DNA of 64,000 nt, taken from Echria macrotheca. Taxonomy: Eukaryota > Ascomycota > Sordariomycetes > Sordariales > Schizotheciaceae. Shown here one piece after another: positions 35,678-49,600 of this stretch. A program made the position numbers and the translations under genes. Each line of letters opens with the position of its first letter. The stretch's first letter is position 1. The stretch covers positions 248,001 to 312,000 of the forward strand of contig MU839827.1 of NCBI GenBank assembly GCA_030411725.1. The letters run 5' to 3'. The notes below the pieces were generated by a model. That model saw nothing but the letters and a program-made list of their open reading frames with translations. It ran no database searches and was not told the origin of the DNA.

Positions 35678-37697
35678 TTACCTTGCCGCAACGGGTGGAT
35701 CCTCCTCCATCATACATGCGTTTTCAAGCATGTTGGTCCACTTCCCACTGGTTCCAGCATGACTGTGCTTGAGATGTTGCCGAAAGTGGTCCGCCCGGTA
35801 AAATTTCTTGCTGGAATTGCACTCGCGGAACTTGTGCACATCTTGAAGATGCCGAATGCGCTCTTCCCAGTCATGATCTGTGATGAAGACCCCGCCGGCG
35901 TTGCACCCGGACCGGGGAAATTCTTCGCCGCAGTAGCCGCATGTGTCCGCTTCGCCTGGTTTCGTAGTGCTGTCGTGGAAAGCCCGCTCGTAGCTTGTCA
36001 ATGCTGAACACGACCAGCTGTGGCGTCGGACGTGAAGGGAATTCTGGTGGCGTTCGGCCTCGTTTTTGTTCTTGAAGCGGTTGCCGCAGAAAGTGCACTC
36101 GTACTGTTTTTCGGCCTCGTGTATCCTATTTGAATTAGTCTCGGAATCTAGTCCGCAATCTGGTCCCGGAAGACCTACTTCAGTTCCTCCTCGGTGTCGA
36201 ACTTCTTTGGTTTCTTGGGACAGCATTCGCACATATACGGTCCCTTCATCTTGGCCGCTACCAGGCTGCTGGCGTTCTTGGGGATATCGGCAAGTTTGCG
36301 GGGCGATGCCAAGCGGCCCTGGTCGGTTACCGTCTGCTCACTCGGTGTTCGCTGGTGTGGCGAGTGCAAGGCGATGGTACGGCTGAGAGCGGACCGCGGT
36401 GAGGTCGTTACACTTAGTGGCGTAGCATAAGGACTGTCGGCAGGAGAGAGGCTGCCAGGGGACAATCCGTTCGGGGACCGGCGACCAAATGATATGCTAC
36501 CCATGCTCGTCATGCTGCTTGCTGTTAGGTTGCTCGCATAGCTTCCGCTCCGGCCGGCCGACGATATGCTCGAGATGGAGCCTTGGGGGATGACAGTCAA
36601 CCGCGGCGTGGGCGATCCTCGTGTCAGGAGGGGTCCTTCTCTTCTTCTCACACCGTTGCTGGCGAGGGGCATGTCATCGCTGGGGGGCGACGACGCCCTG
36701 CGCTTCTGGCCGGCCTGCGAATACTCGACTTCCCTCTCTCTTTCCCTCTCCCTCTCCCTCTCTCGTTCCCTCCATGGGTCCTCGATATGCAACGTCCGGA
36801 GGCGTGAAGTCTCCATGGGGAAATCGCCCTCATCTTCGCGAGTGTCATTGGCATCGTCGGGAGCCGATCCGCTGTTGGCTCTCCGGTCACCGGGGGACCG
36901 GTCAAAATCGCCTGCTTCGGAGCCCAGTGGGGACCGATAATCTACCGCCGCGGAACTCACTTGACTGTAGGGGGATACGGCGGACATGGGCGCCGGGGAT
37001 CGCGTGAGCATGGTGTCGAGGAACGGTTGCTGTGTCGCCCTCGTCCTGTGCGGGAGCGACATAGTCGAAATAAGGGGTTGGCTGGGACGGCTCGGCAGCA
37101 GATCGTTGACGGATGCGCTCAGATTCGAGCGCCGGGAGGGACGGTTCAGCTTGCTGAGCATGGAGCTATCAATTCCATTGTCCGACTGACGGTAATGATC
37201 CATGGAGCGCATGGGGGGAAATCCCCGGGAGAAATCGTGAGATCTAAAGGGTCAGCTCAGCAACGGCCGTATGGGACAGACACTTACCGGTAGCTGCTGT
37301 CAATGCTTTGGTACCCCTCGTCAGGGAAGTCGCGCTTGAAGGAGGACATGTCTCGGCGCTCGAATTCCATGCCAAGGGAGTCGCTCAGTGGACTGTAATG
37401 ATCACGGCGCCGCTCCTTGAGCTGGATGTTGGGGTCGACCGGTCCGTTGATCGGGACGAGCACTGGTGGGGGTAATGGCGGGGGAACGAAGCTGTGTTCT
37501 ACGCCGCGGATCGCCATGGGATTCGAAGCTGCCGCCGGAGAGAGACTGGTGTTGAATGAAATACCTCGACCAGAAGCCCCAAAGGGCCGTCCATAGTCGT
37601 CATCACGTCTAGTTATGGACGGTAGAGGGGTGCTGTCGAAATTCCGAGCCCCATACCGGGACTGCGCTTGGATGGGTATCGCCATGGCTGCGAGCAC
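35678..37697 (-). CDS. C2H2 zinc-finger protein, probable transcription factor
   Basis: Three exons on the minus strand, 37697-37288, 37243-36179 and 36125-35678, giving 640 aa (or 636 from the Met at 37685). The N-terminal 460 residues are low-complexity and Ser/Pro/Arg-rich, with a pure Arg-Glu repeat encoded by CTCTCC-like hexamers at 36730-36775. The C-terminus is a conserved zinc-finger block. It contains MCECCPKKPKKF split by the last intron, then a classical finger Cys502-x2-Cys505-x12-His518-x4-His523, and a further Cys pair in CGYCGEEF. This is followed by conserved RHLQDVHKF and ADHFRQHLKHSHAGTSGKW. This C-terminal block resembles a conserved ascomycete C2H2 family whose targets I cannot name. 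Its upstream region is an unusually long gene-free stretch of about 15 kb. Confidence 0.88.
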
Positions 37698-40600
37698 TGG
37701 CGACCGCGTCCGAAGAATTAAGCCGGCGCGACCAGACGAATCGACCGCGTTGCCACTGTGCCGGTCGACCCAGGGTAGCTGAACCTAGACGGGCACCGAG
37801 GAGGTAAATACCCACAGTAGCAGGCAGATGACGTCGGTACTAGGGTGCGGGAGGCATGCGTGTGTAAGAGACACCTGAACGGACAGCCCACCAAGGTGTG
37901 CCGGAGGCAATTCGGTGTTGCCGACAAGACAAGAGGTGCAGGGGTATGCACTCGGTGTTGGCAGAACGGGAGGCAGCGCGAGCGAGAAAGGGCCGCTTCC
38001 TACGGCAGGCCGGTGGTTATGAACGTCCACGGGCCGGCTTGTGCTGGTCGGAGGCGAACTGCTGGGGAATGGGGCGGACGCCAAGCTTTGTCAGGAGGCG
38101 TCTCGTAGGGCCGGCAACTATCGAGCACGAAAGAGATTCGGGAGTGGGGTGGGGGGTGCTCAGCCCAGGACGTCGACCAAGTGGGCAAGGCCTGGTCCAA
38201 CGGTGGGACCGCCAAAACAACACCAAAACCAAGGCCAGCTGAAATAGGGGCAGCTATGCTTCGGTTCTGCGAATAGAAAGCTGCTTGACTAGAGGCTTCG
38301 CTCTAGCTCAGCGTCTCGCTCGGATCGTGAGTTCCACCTCCATGCAAAGGAACACGGAGCGGGCGGAGCGGTGGCCTCGGCGAGGGCGTCTCGAGAGACC
38401 AAGGCACAGAGGACGGCGCGACGGGTGGCAGAGACGTTCCGGGAGGGAGACAGGAGAGCGGAAGCCAAGTGGGAGACGGCGAGTAAATGAGGACGCTGTG
38501 GATATAATGAGAAGACGCCTTCGCAGCAAATCTGCAGCAAGAGCAGTCACTCTGCTGGGGTAGGAGAGAGAGAGAGACGGGGGAGGGGGGGGTCAGAGGG
38601 GTACATGCCATTTGCAGTCGCCAAAGTACCCCAAGTAACTCGTCCCTTCTGCCTTGCTGCAGCGATCCCAGACAGTTCAGATCCACTGAAATCTTGACAC
38701 CCTCTCAGCCCTCAAACCAGGGTGGGGCGCCATATCCGCGGCCCTGCTGGGGTGGACAGTGTGCCGTACTGTGCACCTCCCGTTCCTGGTCACACCCGCG
38801 ACCGACTGGTTTCGCACCCTTTGCATCGCCAGCCAGGTGAGCTGGCGACCACTGGCTGCCCTGACTAAGGCCGAAGAAGACGTCTTCTGTCTGCCACTGC
38901 GTCTGGCGGAGCCTGTAGGCTGTCCATTCAGCTGCCGTGCCGGTCGCCGTGCTGGGCAACGGACGCGGGGCAGCGCGGGCGGCCGGCGTGCCTGAGGGGT
39001 GTGGCTAACGGTGGACGTTGCGATTGGGAATGAAATGAAGACCCCAGCCCTGAGTCCAAGAATGCACAGCAAGGGTCCGACCCAGGGGCATGCGGGGAGG
39101 GAACCGACACCAGGGAGTGACATCGGAAGCAGGTTGTGGGTGGTGTCTTGGCCTTGAAGGGCAAGAGGGCCAGCCAAGCAGCACGCCCAGCCACACTAAC
39201 GTTAGCCCGCTAGCCCTACCTTTCGCAACGCGTTACCCAGTTACCCAGGGTGTGACACACACCAGGAAAATGGCTCTCGCTGCCTCAGGCAACCCGTCCC
39301 GCTCCGGGCGCCGTTTCTGCGCTGCATTGGCGATTCTGCAATCTGCATCCACCGGCCGTCTACTCTAGAGTAAAAGTAGGACGCACTCCTCCAAGCATAC
39401 AGTGCATACGACACCGTTCCATCGAGCAAGAGGGAGGCAGCGTCGATCCTCTGGGAGCCTTTGTTTCTGCGAGACTATCTATTGCACAAGGCTCCAGTGC
39501 TCGACTCGCGCTGGAATGCACGCGCGCCTGGGCTGCCCTGGCAGTCTGGAAAGCTGGTTGATGCCTCCCAGCCCGGTTCCACAAACAGATGCAGAGCGCC
39601 GCTCCATCTGCTGGGACAGGATAGAGTAGACGATGGGAGCCACGGCGTACGTATTCGTATCTCTCGTGCACGTTGCAACCTAGAGTAGGCGAGGAAGGAC
39701 AGCGCCGACCGTCCTGTTGCGGACAGGCTCTCCCCATGTTTGACAGAGACGCAGCAGACGCCGCAGACAGCGATCTGAAGGCTTCGAGCTGCTTCGGCGC
39801 AAGTGGAGAGGGCAAGACAACTTGCCGACCCGCTGATGACGGAGCAACAGAGTAGGAGAGGCCGTTAGCCATGACCTCGGACACGCTCGATCTTCGTCCG
39901 CGGTCGCCTGCGGCGTCAGACAAGAGGCGGGTCGTGGAGTCGGGGATGCCAAGGCCGCGGCGCCGTAAGACGGTGTTGGAAGTTTCGTCTTATTACTCAA
40001 CTCGCTCGCTTGCCATGGTCCCTTTGGGCACTGGCAGACTCGCTTTCGGGCTCTGGATAAGGTCCCGAGCACAAGGCCAGCCCAGCCCTATCAGGCGGGC
40101 AGCTCTAACCAAGGCTCTGCGGGCCGGAATGCTTCTGATCGGGTGACCATGAGCAGACAACATCTTCTCAGAAGCGGGGCCCAAGACAGATTGGGCATGC
40201 CACGGCAGCCTCCAGCCATCCCGGCAACATTTCTCCCGACCACTGACGCGGAAATTGGCTCGGTTTGCCCAACAAGGAAATACTATCCAAATTCCACAAG
40301 CCTAAAAACCCACTGCTGCCGACTGCGCTGCGCTGGACCGTCTGCAGCTCTGGTCTGGCCAGTGCACCGAGTATGAGCGTTGTTGGAGAGCCCGGACGGC
40401 GCGCGCACCAGAATACACTGGTCCGTGGTGGTGTAGATTATTTTTACTTTTCCACATCGGATCCTGAGTCTGCCGCAAAGTTGGCTCGTGGCCGGGGCGG
40501 GGGGCGGGACGGCATCGCACATCTTGGCTCTCTGACTGGCAGGAAAGTGACATGACAATACAAGGTCGCACACACATTTCCATTTCGGGTCCCTCCCCTT

Positions 40601-43600
40601 TGGCGGGAACTCAGTGCCGCTCCACGTCCACGCGCCCGCACCCGCCTTCCCGCCTGCCCGTTTGATGCCTTTGCCAGTTGCAGTCGCCCGCGCGGTCGAG
40701 GACTGGCGCTGGTTAGCATCGCCAAACAGCCTATTCTCGACTCCACCATCACTAAGGCTGACAAAGACTGCATCGCTCGTCCATCACTCACCTAGACTGA
40801 GCTAGCCCTACGGGGTCGTGGCTGCACACTAGCAGAGTAAAATGCCAGCGCTTCCGAGAAACAGCAGGGCAGCCCTCCACACCCTCCACCGAATGCACGC
40901 CGACGTAACACTCGACAGGCTGCTCAGCGACGCACCTGGCAATGCAATAAATACCGAGGACTTCCAGAGGGGTTTGGCTATCTTCTCGAACATCAACACC
41001 TTGTCGTCGCTGGTTGTGCTATCTGCATCTCAATCTTGGCACGGGGTGGTGGGGCGATCGTTCATCGTGCCGGTTAACTAACTATCCCTGCTCCCCACCC
41101 GCACTTCCCCTCCACACAAGTACGTACGGTTGGATAATGCTCAACGCTCGGCCTTGCGATCTCCCTCTCGCCCTGACTCGTCAACGATATGAAAATCTCT
41201 AATGATTGAAAAGACTTGCCGCCAATATCGTAGATATGCATGCAGCCTGCGAAGGACCTTTGTGAATTTAGAGGGACGGCAGGAAGATTGATGCCGTTAA
41301 CAGCGCAACGAGGAAAAGCGAAGCCTCATCAGCCTTACAAGTCAGCTCAACGACGGACTTCTTCCGCATTGGTTACTACCTCGTTAACGTTGATTCTGCT
41401 CCAGGCTGAGTGGGCCTGCAACCCCTGCAAGCCACTCCGCACCACCTGGGTACCACCTGCCTGCCCAACTGCGGTGGCATCTCTTTTTTTTTCGGTTTCT
41501 TCGCGGGAGACGACAAGAGTGCGACGCTGACTACGACAATGTTTTCCGAACACCTCGCCCGCCTCACAAGACCTAGGTGCGGAAGCGATACTCCCGTTCT
41601 GAGAAGGTTCTGCCGCCAACTGCCGTAAACGGAGACCATTCCCGCTCAATTGCGGATCGCGCCGGACCAAGCATCGAGTCGGCGAAACATCGTGGCATCC
41701 ATCTCAAGCAACCGTCGAGATGATGGCCAGTGCTTCACCTGCCGGCCATGCAGCGCTGCGCAACCGAGAGCGATTGAAAACAAAAGATACACGGCGAGCG
41801 TCGGTGGCCGCGGGCCATGAGATCATTGGGGACAAGACACGGGTCGCTTGGCCGTTTGTTGCATCGCTGCATTGCGGCAATGTATGTCATTTCCCGCCTG
41901 CCGTGGGATGTCCAGCGTGTAGTCGCCGCGCTCAGGTCGCCATCCCGCCTTGAACGCCGGCCGGAGACGCTCGTCGGCTCGGATCAACCCCCGCCATGGT
42001 GTTTCCCCATCGTGATAGATTGGCGATATAGTGCCTTTCAGATTGCACATGCCCAAGACGGCACCCTGGGCGAGGCCATCGCGGTGTTCATCACCAAGGC
42101 CTTTGTTGCGACTGGCCCAAGTCTGGACCACACGATGCGGGCTTCGTGGTTTCACCCCCTCTCCAGGCTCCATCCCCGCGCGAATGCCAGAGCACCCTGC
42201 AGCGTTGAAACTTCGAGGGAACCCTACAAGGCAAATCACCTTGCACCTTTATTAGCCAAGGAATGGAGATCGGGCCTCGCACACACGCACACACAACCGG
42301 CCCATGTCTCTCGAGTGCCTCGCCCACCATCTCATCCAGCGAAGCGGGGTGGACGGCCGTGTCAAGCAGAGATGAAAAGCGCGAGTCGCGAGAGCCCCGG
42401 GCTATAAAACACTCCACTATTTACAAGACGCAATTCAGGAGGTCCCCGTCGAGGATGATTAGCCATTTGCCGGTCCCAACCCTAGCCCGGAAACCATTGG
42501 GCGTTCAGTAGCCCTACATGTCTTGCATACGGGCCTCGCAGCCCCACGGCATCCGGAGTCGGGTTTCCCTACCTTTCCAGGCCCGATGTTGGAACCCCAC
42601 ACCCTATCCGGGTCTTTCGCTGCACAGCTAAACCGTCCAGTCTGGAAGCAGCAGCAGACAGCAGCAGTAGCAGCAGAAGCCACAGCTCACACGCCAAAGA
42701 TGAGAATGCCAGACCTGGGACAAGTGCCGACCTCACTGCTCGGTGGTTGAGAATCTGGCGGGCTGGTAACTAGCCTCCACCGCGGAGGATTGGCCGCGCT
42801 GGGGTCGGAAAAGTCGCCGAACTTGAGGCCCAATGAGACTCAGGTCGATGTCCCGAGCGGGCTCTCACCGGCTTTCTCTCCACTGCCAAGCAACAAGCTC
42901 CATAGCACTAAGACGTGCTAAGATGGGGACAGGGCCACAGAGCCGAGGTCACCGACTCGCCGTCATTCTGCGCTCATTTCACGGATGTCGTCTCGAGCAT
43001 CAGTGCACGCCCAAGAACGCTATGAGACACGACTAGTCGATGTCGAACGTACCGTGCTGGGACGGTAGCGCAGCACTGTTCCCATCGGAGAGGAGGCCTC
43101 GCACCCTTGGGTTGCTAACTTGGCTGTTCTCTGCAGCAGACTCGCTTTTCTCTCTGGCTGCTGATGGCCGAGCCATGCGAATTGGAGGGGCAAAATTGCC
43201 AATCCCGGGCTAGCGGGCTTTTCCCCTTCCAAGGCAAGACGACACGCACATCAGCGAGTCTTGTTCAACGTCTCGGCTCGGATTGGTCTAGCACACGTTT
43301 CCCTTCAGCTGGCATCGCTGGAGCGACTTGTCGATTACCCCACCACTGGGACACGAGGGCCCGCCTGGCGACGCGGATCGTGGCTCAGCAGGGGGGGTTC
43401 GAGTGCGGAGTGTTACCGCTCATCCACGTCCATGGCCCAAACAGCTGGCGTGTTGGCTTGCTGGGCAGCCTCGGGGTGGGGCCACCCAAGGCTCTCAACG
43501 ACAAGTGTGGTGCCATGGACTCGCAAGCACGGCAAGCCATCGAGGCCATCATCGCTCGGTCTGATGCTGTGCTCTGGCAGGCTGCTCTCGCTTGCGGCAC

Positions 43601-46600
43601 CGACAGACACCGAGATGCAACCGGGCCTGCCACGCTGAAGGGACCCATATGCCGTGGAAACCCAGCCTTACGGACGTATACACGTCTGCGACGGACCCAG
43701 CCGACGGGGAGAAGAGTGTCTATCCGCTGCCTTCTTACACGGTGCAACATGACACAATGCCTTGATTTCACGGCAACGGACTGTCGCATGAGATCCTCGG
43801 CCGACTACATCTGAGTGGGAACACGTGCCAGAGAGGAGACGGATGTTGCGGACGGGCTCGGTCTCGGTTGGGACAGCAAGTGCTGACGCATTATCGAGGC
43901 TTCTCAGCAACAGAGGAAGCGCCCGTGGCTTTCAGCCTCCGATCCACCACGATCCTGATGACAGCATCCGATGATCCGAGGGCTCCGCTTATTCCCTCTC
44001 CGGTGGATATCCGTATGTTTGTCTTTCCGCCCGGCCTCATCGGCGGTATTGATGAGTTGAGCACCCATCCATTATTCGCTAGTGGACGCCGCCGGCAGGA
44101 TTGTGTACGCCCGGGTCGGTCGAGGAGCAATTTGTTGGCGCCAGAGGAATCCTTCTGGAATGCGCAGGATTGGTGGCGCTGCTATCCTCGTGGATGAGGA
44201 TCCCCGGAGTCATTGCATTCGAGGAGTGAAAAACTTGTCCATCTCCGAGGTGTCCCGTGCTCGTATAAAAAAAGCCAGTCAGCTCAGCCGTGGGTCCTGA
44301 TCGGACGCCCTGTCTGACAGCTCGGTTCAGCTGAGACTATCGGCCGCGATAAGGACGTACTCCGTAGTTATCGCAGCTGCCGGAGTCTTCAAGGCGCCCG
44401 GAGGAACTGAACTGCTCGACAGCGTAGGCACACACACTTCGGGAAGAGAGCAGGCTCTAAGACTCAGGCTTGACACCGAGTCTGAGCTGCTGCCCGGCGA
44501 GATAACCGAGAACGTGGTGGGACACCTTCGGACAACACTTCCCAAATCACGAACACGTCCGGCGTTGGCGGCCGCGCCTTTGATGTGCCGCAGCTCCGGG
44601 GGTAAAGTGCCGACCCGGCGTGCCGGGACTCCAAGCTACGTGCCCGAGCTAAAGCTGTTGGTTTTGCGACAACACCTCCGCGGCAAACCTTCGAAGCGTT
44701 CTTGATCGACTTGCCGCCGCGATATGAGTTTGTCGTCTTCCGGCCACGGATTGGATGGTCGCGGTGCTTTGCCGAACGGCGACATACGCAACCCGCCACT
44801 CGAAATAGACGTGACTATGACTGGCCAACCAATCCCGCGCCGCACCTGCACTGCATTCCGGATGCGTCGACGCTCAGCAGGGCACGCTGGTTGCCGCTCA
44901 GCAGCCCGCAGATGTTGACGATCCAATTGTGCCCTCGCCAGCGGTCGCGCAAAGACGATAGCTTGTATGATGGCCGAGGATCGCCAATGCGTGCGGTACA
45001 GAGACGGATATCATGATGGCATCCGTCGTATGGGAATTGTGCAGCTGGAGGGAGACAGCCGGGTGCCTACCTACAAGTCGGCTTCTTCCGCTATGTCTCC
45101 GGGAATAAGCAGCCTTCCCTACAGGGCAGAGACGTCTCGATACCGAGCGTGGGGAAGTCGAGGCATTGTTGGTCCACACCCTGGCAGACCAACATTACCA
45201 ACATGCAAATATCAGACGGCTTCCTTTCGTAAACCGACCAACAGCATGGCGCCGCCAGCAAAACGCAACCCGCCGTGTCTGATCCTTCAGATGCGGGACG
45301 CACGTGCTGATGCAGACGGCCCGGCGGTCTAAAATAACCATTTTCTTCCTACCTTAGTCACCAACGAACCTCCGATATCAAGCAGGACGAAACCCGGCAT
45401 GAGGTTCGCCGTGGCAAATACACGTATTGTACATGTCTCCGGACCATCTCACCCCTCCCTCAATAACGCGCGGCCGCGCCTCACGCCTGGTCCTGTTTAG
45501 GCATTCCAGACTTCCCCGAAGCAACGCCGATGGCTTGTTGGATGGTACGGATGGAGCCGGCACCGGACCGATAGCCAAGGCAATGCCGGCGCCGTCGCCG
45601 ATCGCTGGCCCGCCGACCCACTCAGATCCGGCTTCAAGGCCGCTCATCAGGAGCCTCAGGAGGCAGGGCGCCATGCATGCAACGACGACGCAACGTCGTG
45701 TGTACATACACACATCTTGCCTTGCTGGTTGCAATCCGGGTAAGCTCAAGCTTTTCAACTAAAATTTCTCGCGCTCACCGCCCTCGGCTAGTTGAGAGTG
45801 GCGAATCGCCCCTCGAATCTGCATCTGGACGGGGCCATGCCTCGGGTCTTGCATCCGCGCTTTGGACAGATCAACCATCATTGCGAGGCTTTCCTATTCC
45901 AACGCCGAAGACACGACGCATTGGCGACACCAAGTACCTTCCTTCGGCCCATGTATCGTCATTATACTTTTCTCGGCCATAGGCTCCGTGCATCTCCTGC
46001 TCCCGGTCATTGATGTCGCCAGATGACAGTGCGGATTCGTCTTGAGCGCCACAACTCGGTGACGACACATCGCTTTCCAAAATGCAAGCCCGGGGCTGGC
46101 GATGCCACTGTTGGCGCGGCCCACGGAGTTTGAGCGATTTTTTCTAGAAGCCTTCCTGATTCCTTCGGCACGTCGTATCGCTCCTCGAGCTGGCGTTATT
46201 GGCGCCGTGTCTCAGTCGCCACGGGGGCCACGCTCGATCGGTCAGTCTATTCGGCGTCGGTCGGTTGCAGAAACCCCCAAAGAACAAGTCATGTTCGATT
46301 CTCTTTCTTTTTTTCTTGTCCGCTGCGACCCTTCTTTTCCATTCTTCCCACCCCCGGGTGCCGCCGGTCAGTGGCAAGATGGCGCCGGCGCCCTGTCAGA
46401 ACTTAATTATGCAGAGATGGGCCATGTGTGGCGGGGCCCTTCCGGCCCCTCGGTGGTTGGCCGATGCCTTCCCACACGGCATCGGGTGCGACGTCGCCCC
46501 TTTTTCCCTTACCGCCGGACCCATATACGGTCCCCTAATGATTAACAGCTGCAGAAGCTTGACCATCCGCGTCTCTTCTTCTCGGACTCGGTGACGGATC

Positions 46601-49600
46601 TGGTCAACTGGCCCGGCCGATCGGTCCCTGCTGGCATGGCGTTTGAAACGACGAATCTGACAGGCACCATCATGTCCCCGATAGCAAGACATGTGGGCGG
46701 TCGTTTGTCTTGGACTTGATCACCAGCTGGAAATATTCCCCGCATCGTATTCCTTAATCGAGGCAAACCAAACCCGCCGGCGATGTCTCTCATTACTCAT
46801 GTTCTGCTGGCTTCTTGTCCTGGACCGTCCGTGCCTCTTTCCTACCAAGCGAATAGTTTGCTGTTGTGTCACCATGCTAAACCAGCCAGGTACTCGGGAA
46901 GCAGGGCATACCCGGTATTTCTGACAACCACTGCGGCGAGAGACTGCCTGTCAAAGTTGACAGATGCTGGTCCGCGAGCGCGTTTTGAACCACGCGGTGT
47001 GGCCACTCAGGCTTCCCTGTGGTGTCATCAAACCTTGTTCTGATGGGGGGCATCATACTTGCTTTTTGCTGTCCGTCATTGTTACCAGCCGCCCCTGGTG
47101 GTGCCGAGGAACTTTTATCTGACACCGATTGGTGTTCTATTACGTTTTCATTGGGTCCCAGATCTGGTTCGCGATGATGCGGTGAGAAGCGTGTGCGTGC
47201 CTCCCGGATGCAGCCACGACCCGAATGGTCGGGTTTTGTTTCACAAGATGGCGCGGCTTCTTGATAGGGGACCTCTTGTCAAGCCCACTGGTTGTCTTCA
47301 CACGTTTTTGACGCGTTCGTGGTGCAGGCCCGGGGTCACGAGGGCTGTGGCGTGGGCTCCGAACGAGTCTGGTGGCCGAGTGGCACGATGGCGTGCAAAT
47401 GGCAAGATGGAAATTTTAACCCCGACCGGCTAGCTTTGTCGCCGACCTGGGCCGTGGGGACCTCGGCATATGGCTGTCCACGGTCGTCATGGGGATGGAT
47501 ACGAGGCGGCTTTGGACCTTCTGGCGGGCTTCTGGTCTGCTTCCGATCTTGTCCTCGGGACACCGCACCTGAATTCGGCAACCAACCGCCAGCGCGCGCG
47601 CGATACAAGATGGGCTCACTAGCATCGTCAAAGCCATGCGACCTGTCGTCCCGGTATGCTGCAGGCGAGTCATTAGGGTATGGATGGTGCCTCGTTGCCG
47701 CCGCCGGTACGTGCAGATGGGGGTCGTCGGCTGGTTGTTTCCGTCATCCGGTGTGGCACCTAAGACTGCCGCTTATATCGTTCCGCTTCTATGGTTTCTT
47801 TTGTTACTTCTTCTGCACGTCTGTGATGGTAACTGGATAGGACGACACAGCACACTTTACGTGCCGTGTTCTAGGACCTCCTCTAGGACGCTGGCCGGTT
47901 GGAGGTGGAGAGTCGCCATCTTCACAATGGAATTTATGTCTCCGAGGAGGCTGCCTCGGGGTGGCGATCAGGGACCAAAGCGGCGAAGACGTATCGTCCA
48001 CGGTTTCTTCTTCTTTTCTTTTGACGTTTCGAACTCTTCAAAGTCATGATGTGGACACGATGTGGAACGGGAACACACCGCCTCTGCCGAGCCGTTCCCT
48101 TCATCCCGTCGTCAAGACTGTCGACGTGTCAACTCATGACACACGACATCCTCCATGGATCGACAGTATTTCGTTCAACCGCGGAGACTGTGTTGGAAAG
48201 GAGATATCGAGATGAGGTTGAGTCTTGAGTCCCGGGACAAACCCACACAGTACGGATTCAAGTCCGGTTGTTTACCTGGGACCGAAACCAGATTGGGTTA
48301 GCTTTTCTGGCTGGAAACATCATGATGTCCCACACCCGCGCGGTCGGTTCGTTGCAGACACCCTCTCTCCCTTCTGTCACTCTCTCTGCCGCTGTTCTCT
48401 TGGCTTGGCTTTGGGCGCCTTGTGCACATTTGGGTCTGTCCGCCTTGGTCGCATGCCTCGAGACCGGTCAGCTAGACCGGAAAAGGCGCAGCAGTCCGGT
48501 GGTTTTGCAGATTTCGTCGTTCGAAAACCACGTGGATATTGGCCCTAGGACTGTTGAGCCTACCAGGGCGTTGACTTTGTGAGGTCATGCTGGGGTCCAT
48601 CAGGTTATGTGTCTCGTCCCTTGGATCTCTGATTCCGCGGGCTCTCGTTGGACGAAATCGACACCGGCTTCTGGACACCCCCCTGGATGGCGGAAATCAG
48701 ATCCTGGATTATCACTCTTCGGCCGGCTTGGGCAAGCCTGGTCTGTTCGGCGCGAGTCGGGCACGGGCTGGGGTGTCTCTCTCGACAGAGGCGCGGGCCT
48801 GGTCCAGCCTCGGCAGGCCTTGCTAGGAGCCTTACCGGCTCCGACTCTTCACTTTCTACTCTACACACGCCGTATGAAAACGAGAGACGGCAAGTGGCCC
48901 GCTGGCTGACTGCCGGGCGCGGACCGATGATGGAAGAAGGAAGGGGGTTGCATTTCGGAAGCGCGTGGATGATTCATCCCCATCCCCATCCACTCTCCTC
49001 TCCTCTCCTCTTTTCTCCCGTCCCCACAGACGAGACATCATCTTCCCCTTTCAATCTACACTTTCTCTGTCTGCATCCTGCTTGGCCCTACACTAGCCTA
49101 CCATCGTAACCCGACCCGCGCGCGCACTTCATACACAGTACACTAGTCTCGCCGTAGCGGTGGGTGGACACACACACACATACAGACACACCGTCACTGT
49201 TACCGTCACCGTCAGAGAGATGAGGCGTCGGAGATGGACGCCGACATGGGACGCCGCCGCCGACGTGGACATGGACATGGTCATGGTCATGGTTCATGGG
49301 CCAGGCAGGGGGAGCGGTGTGCGGAAAGTGCAGGGTCGGGTTGCCGTCGGGCTGGCTGGCTGGCTGGCACTCCGGCATCATCGTTTGGGTAATGTTCAAT
49401 TTCTTCCACCATCTTCACTTTGATTGTTTCCTTCGTTAGGGTGTCGGCGATGGCTGGCCGGCCCGGTAGTCTTCCAAGTGGGATATTGAGATCGGGACTC
49501 GTCGGTTGGCTTGGTCATGGGCGTGCTGGACATGGGACCATCCATCACCAGCCAGCCAGCCGGCACCGGAGATTTACGCTAGAGTTGGGTGGTCCGCCTG

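Noticed and set aside
46285..46305. GTTCGATTC resembling a tRNA B box (also GGTTTGAATCC near 58985)
   Set aside because: No A box or cloverleaf-capable sequence at the right distance in either place.
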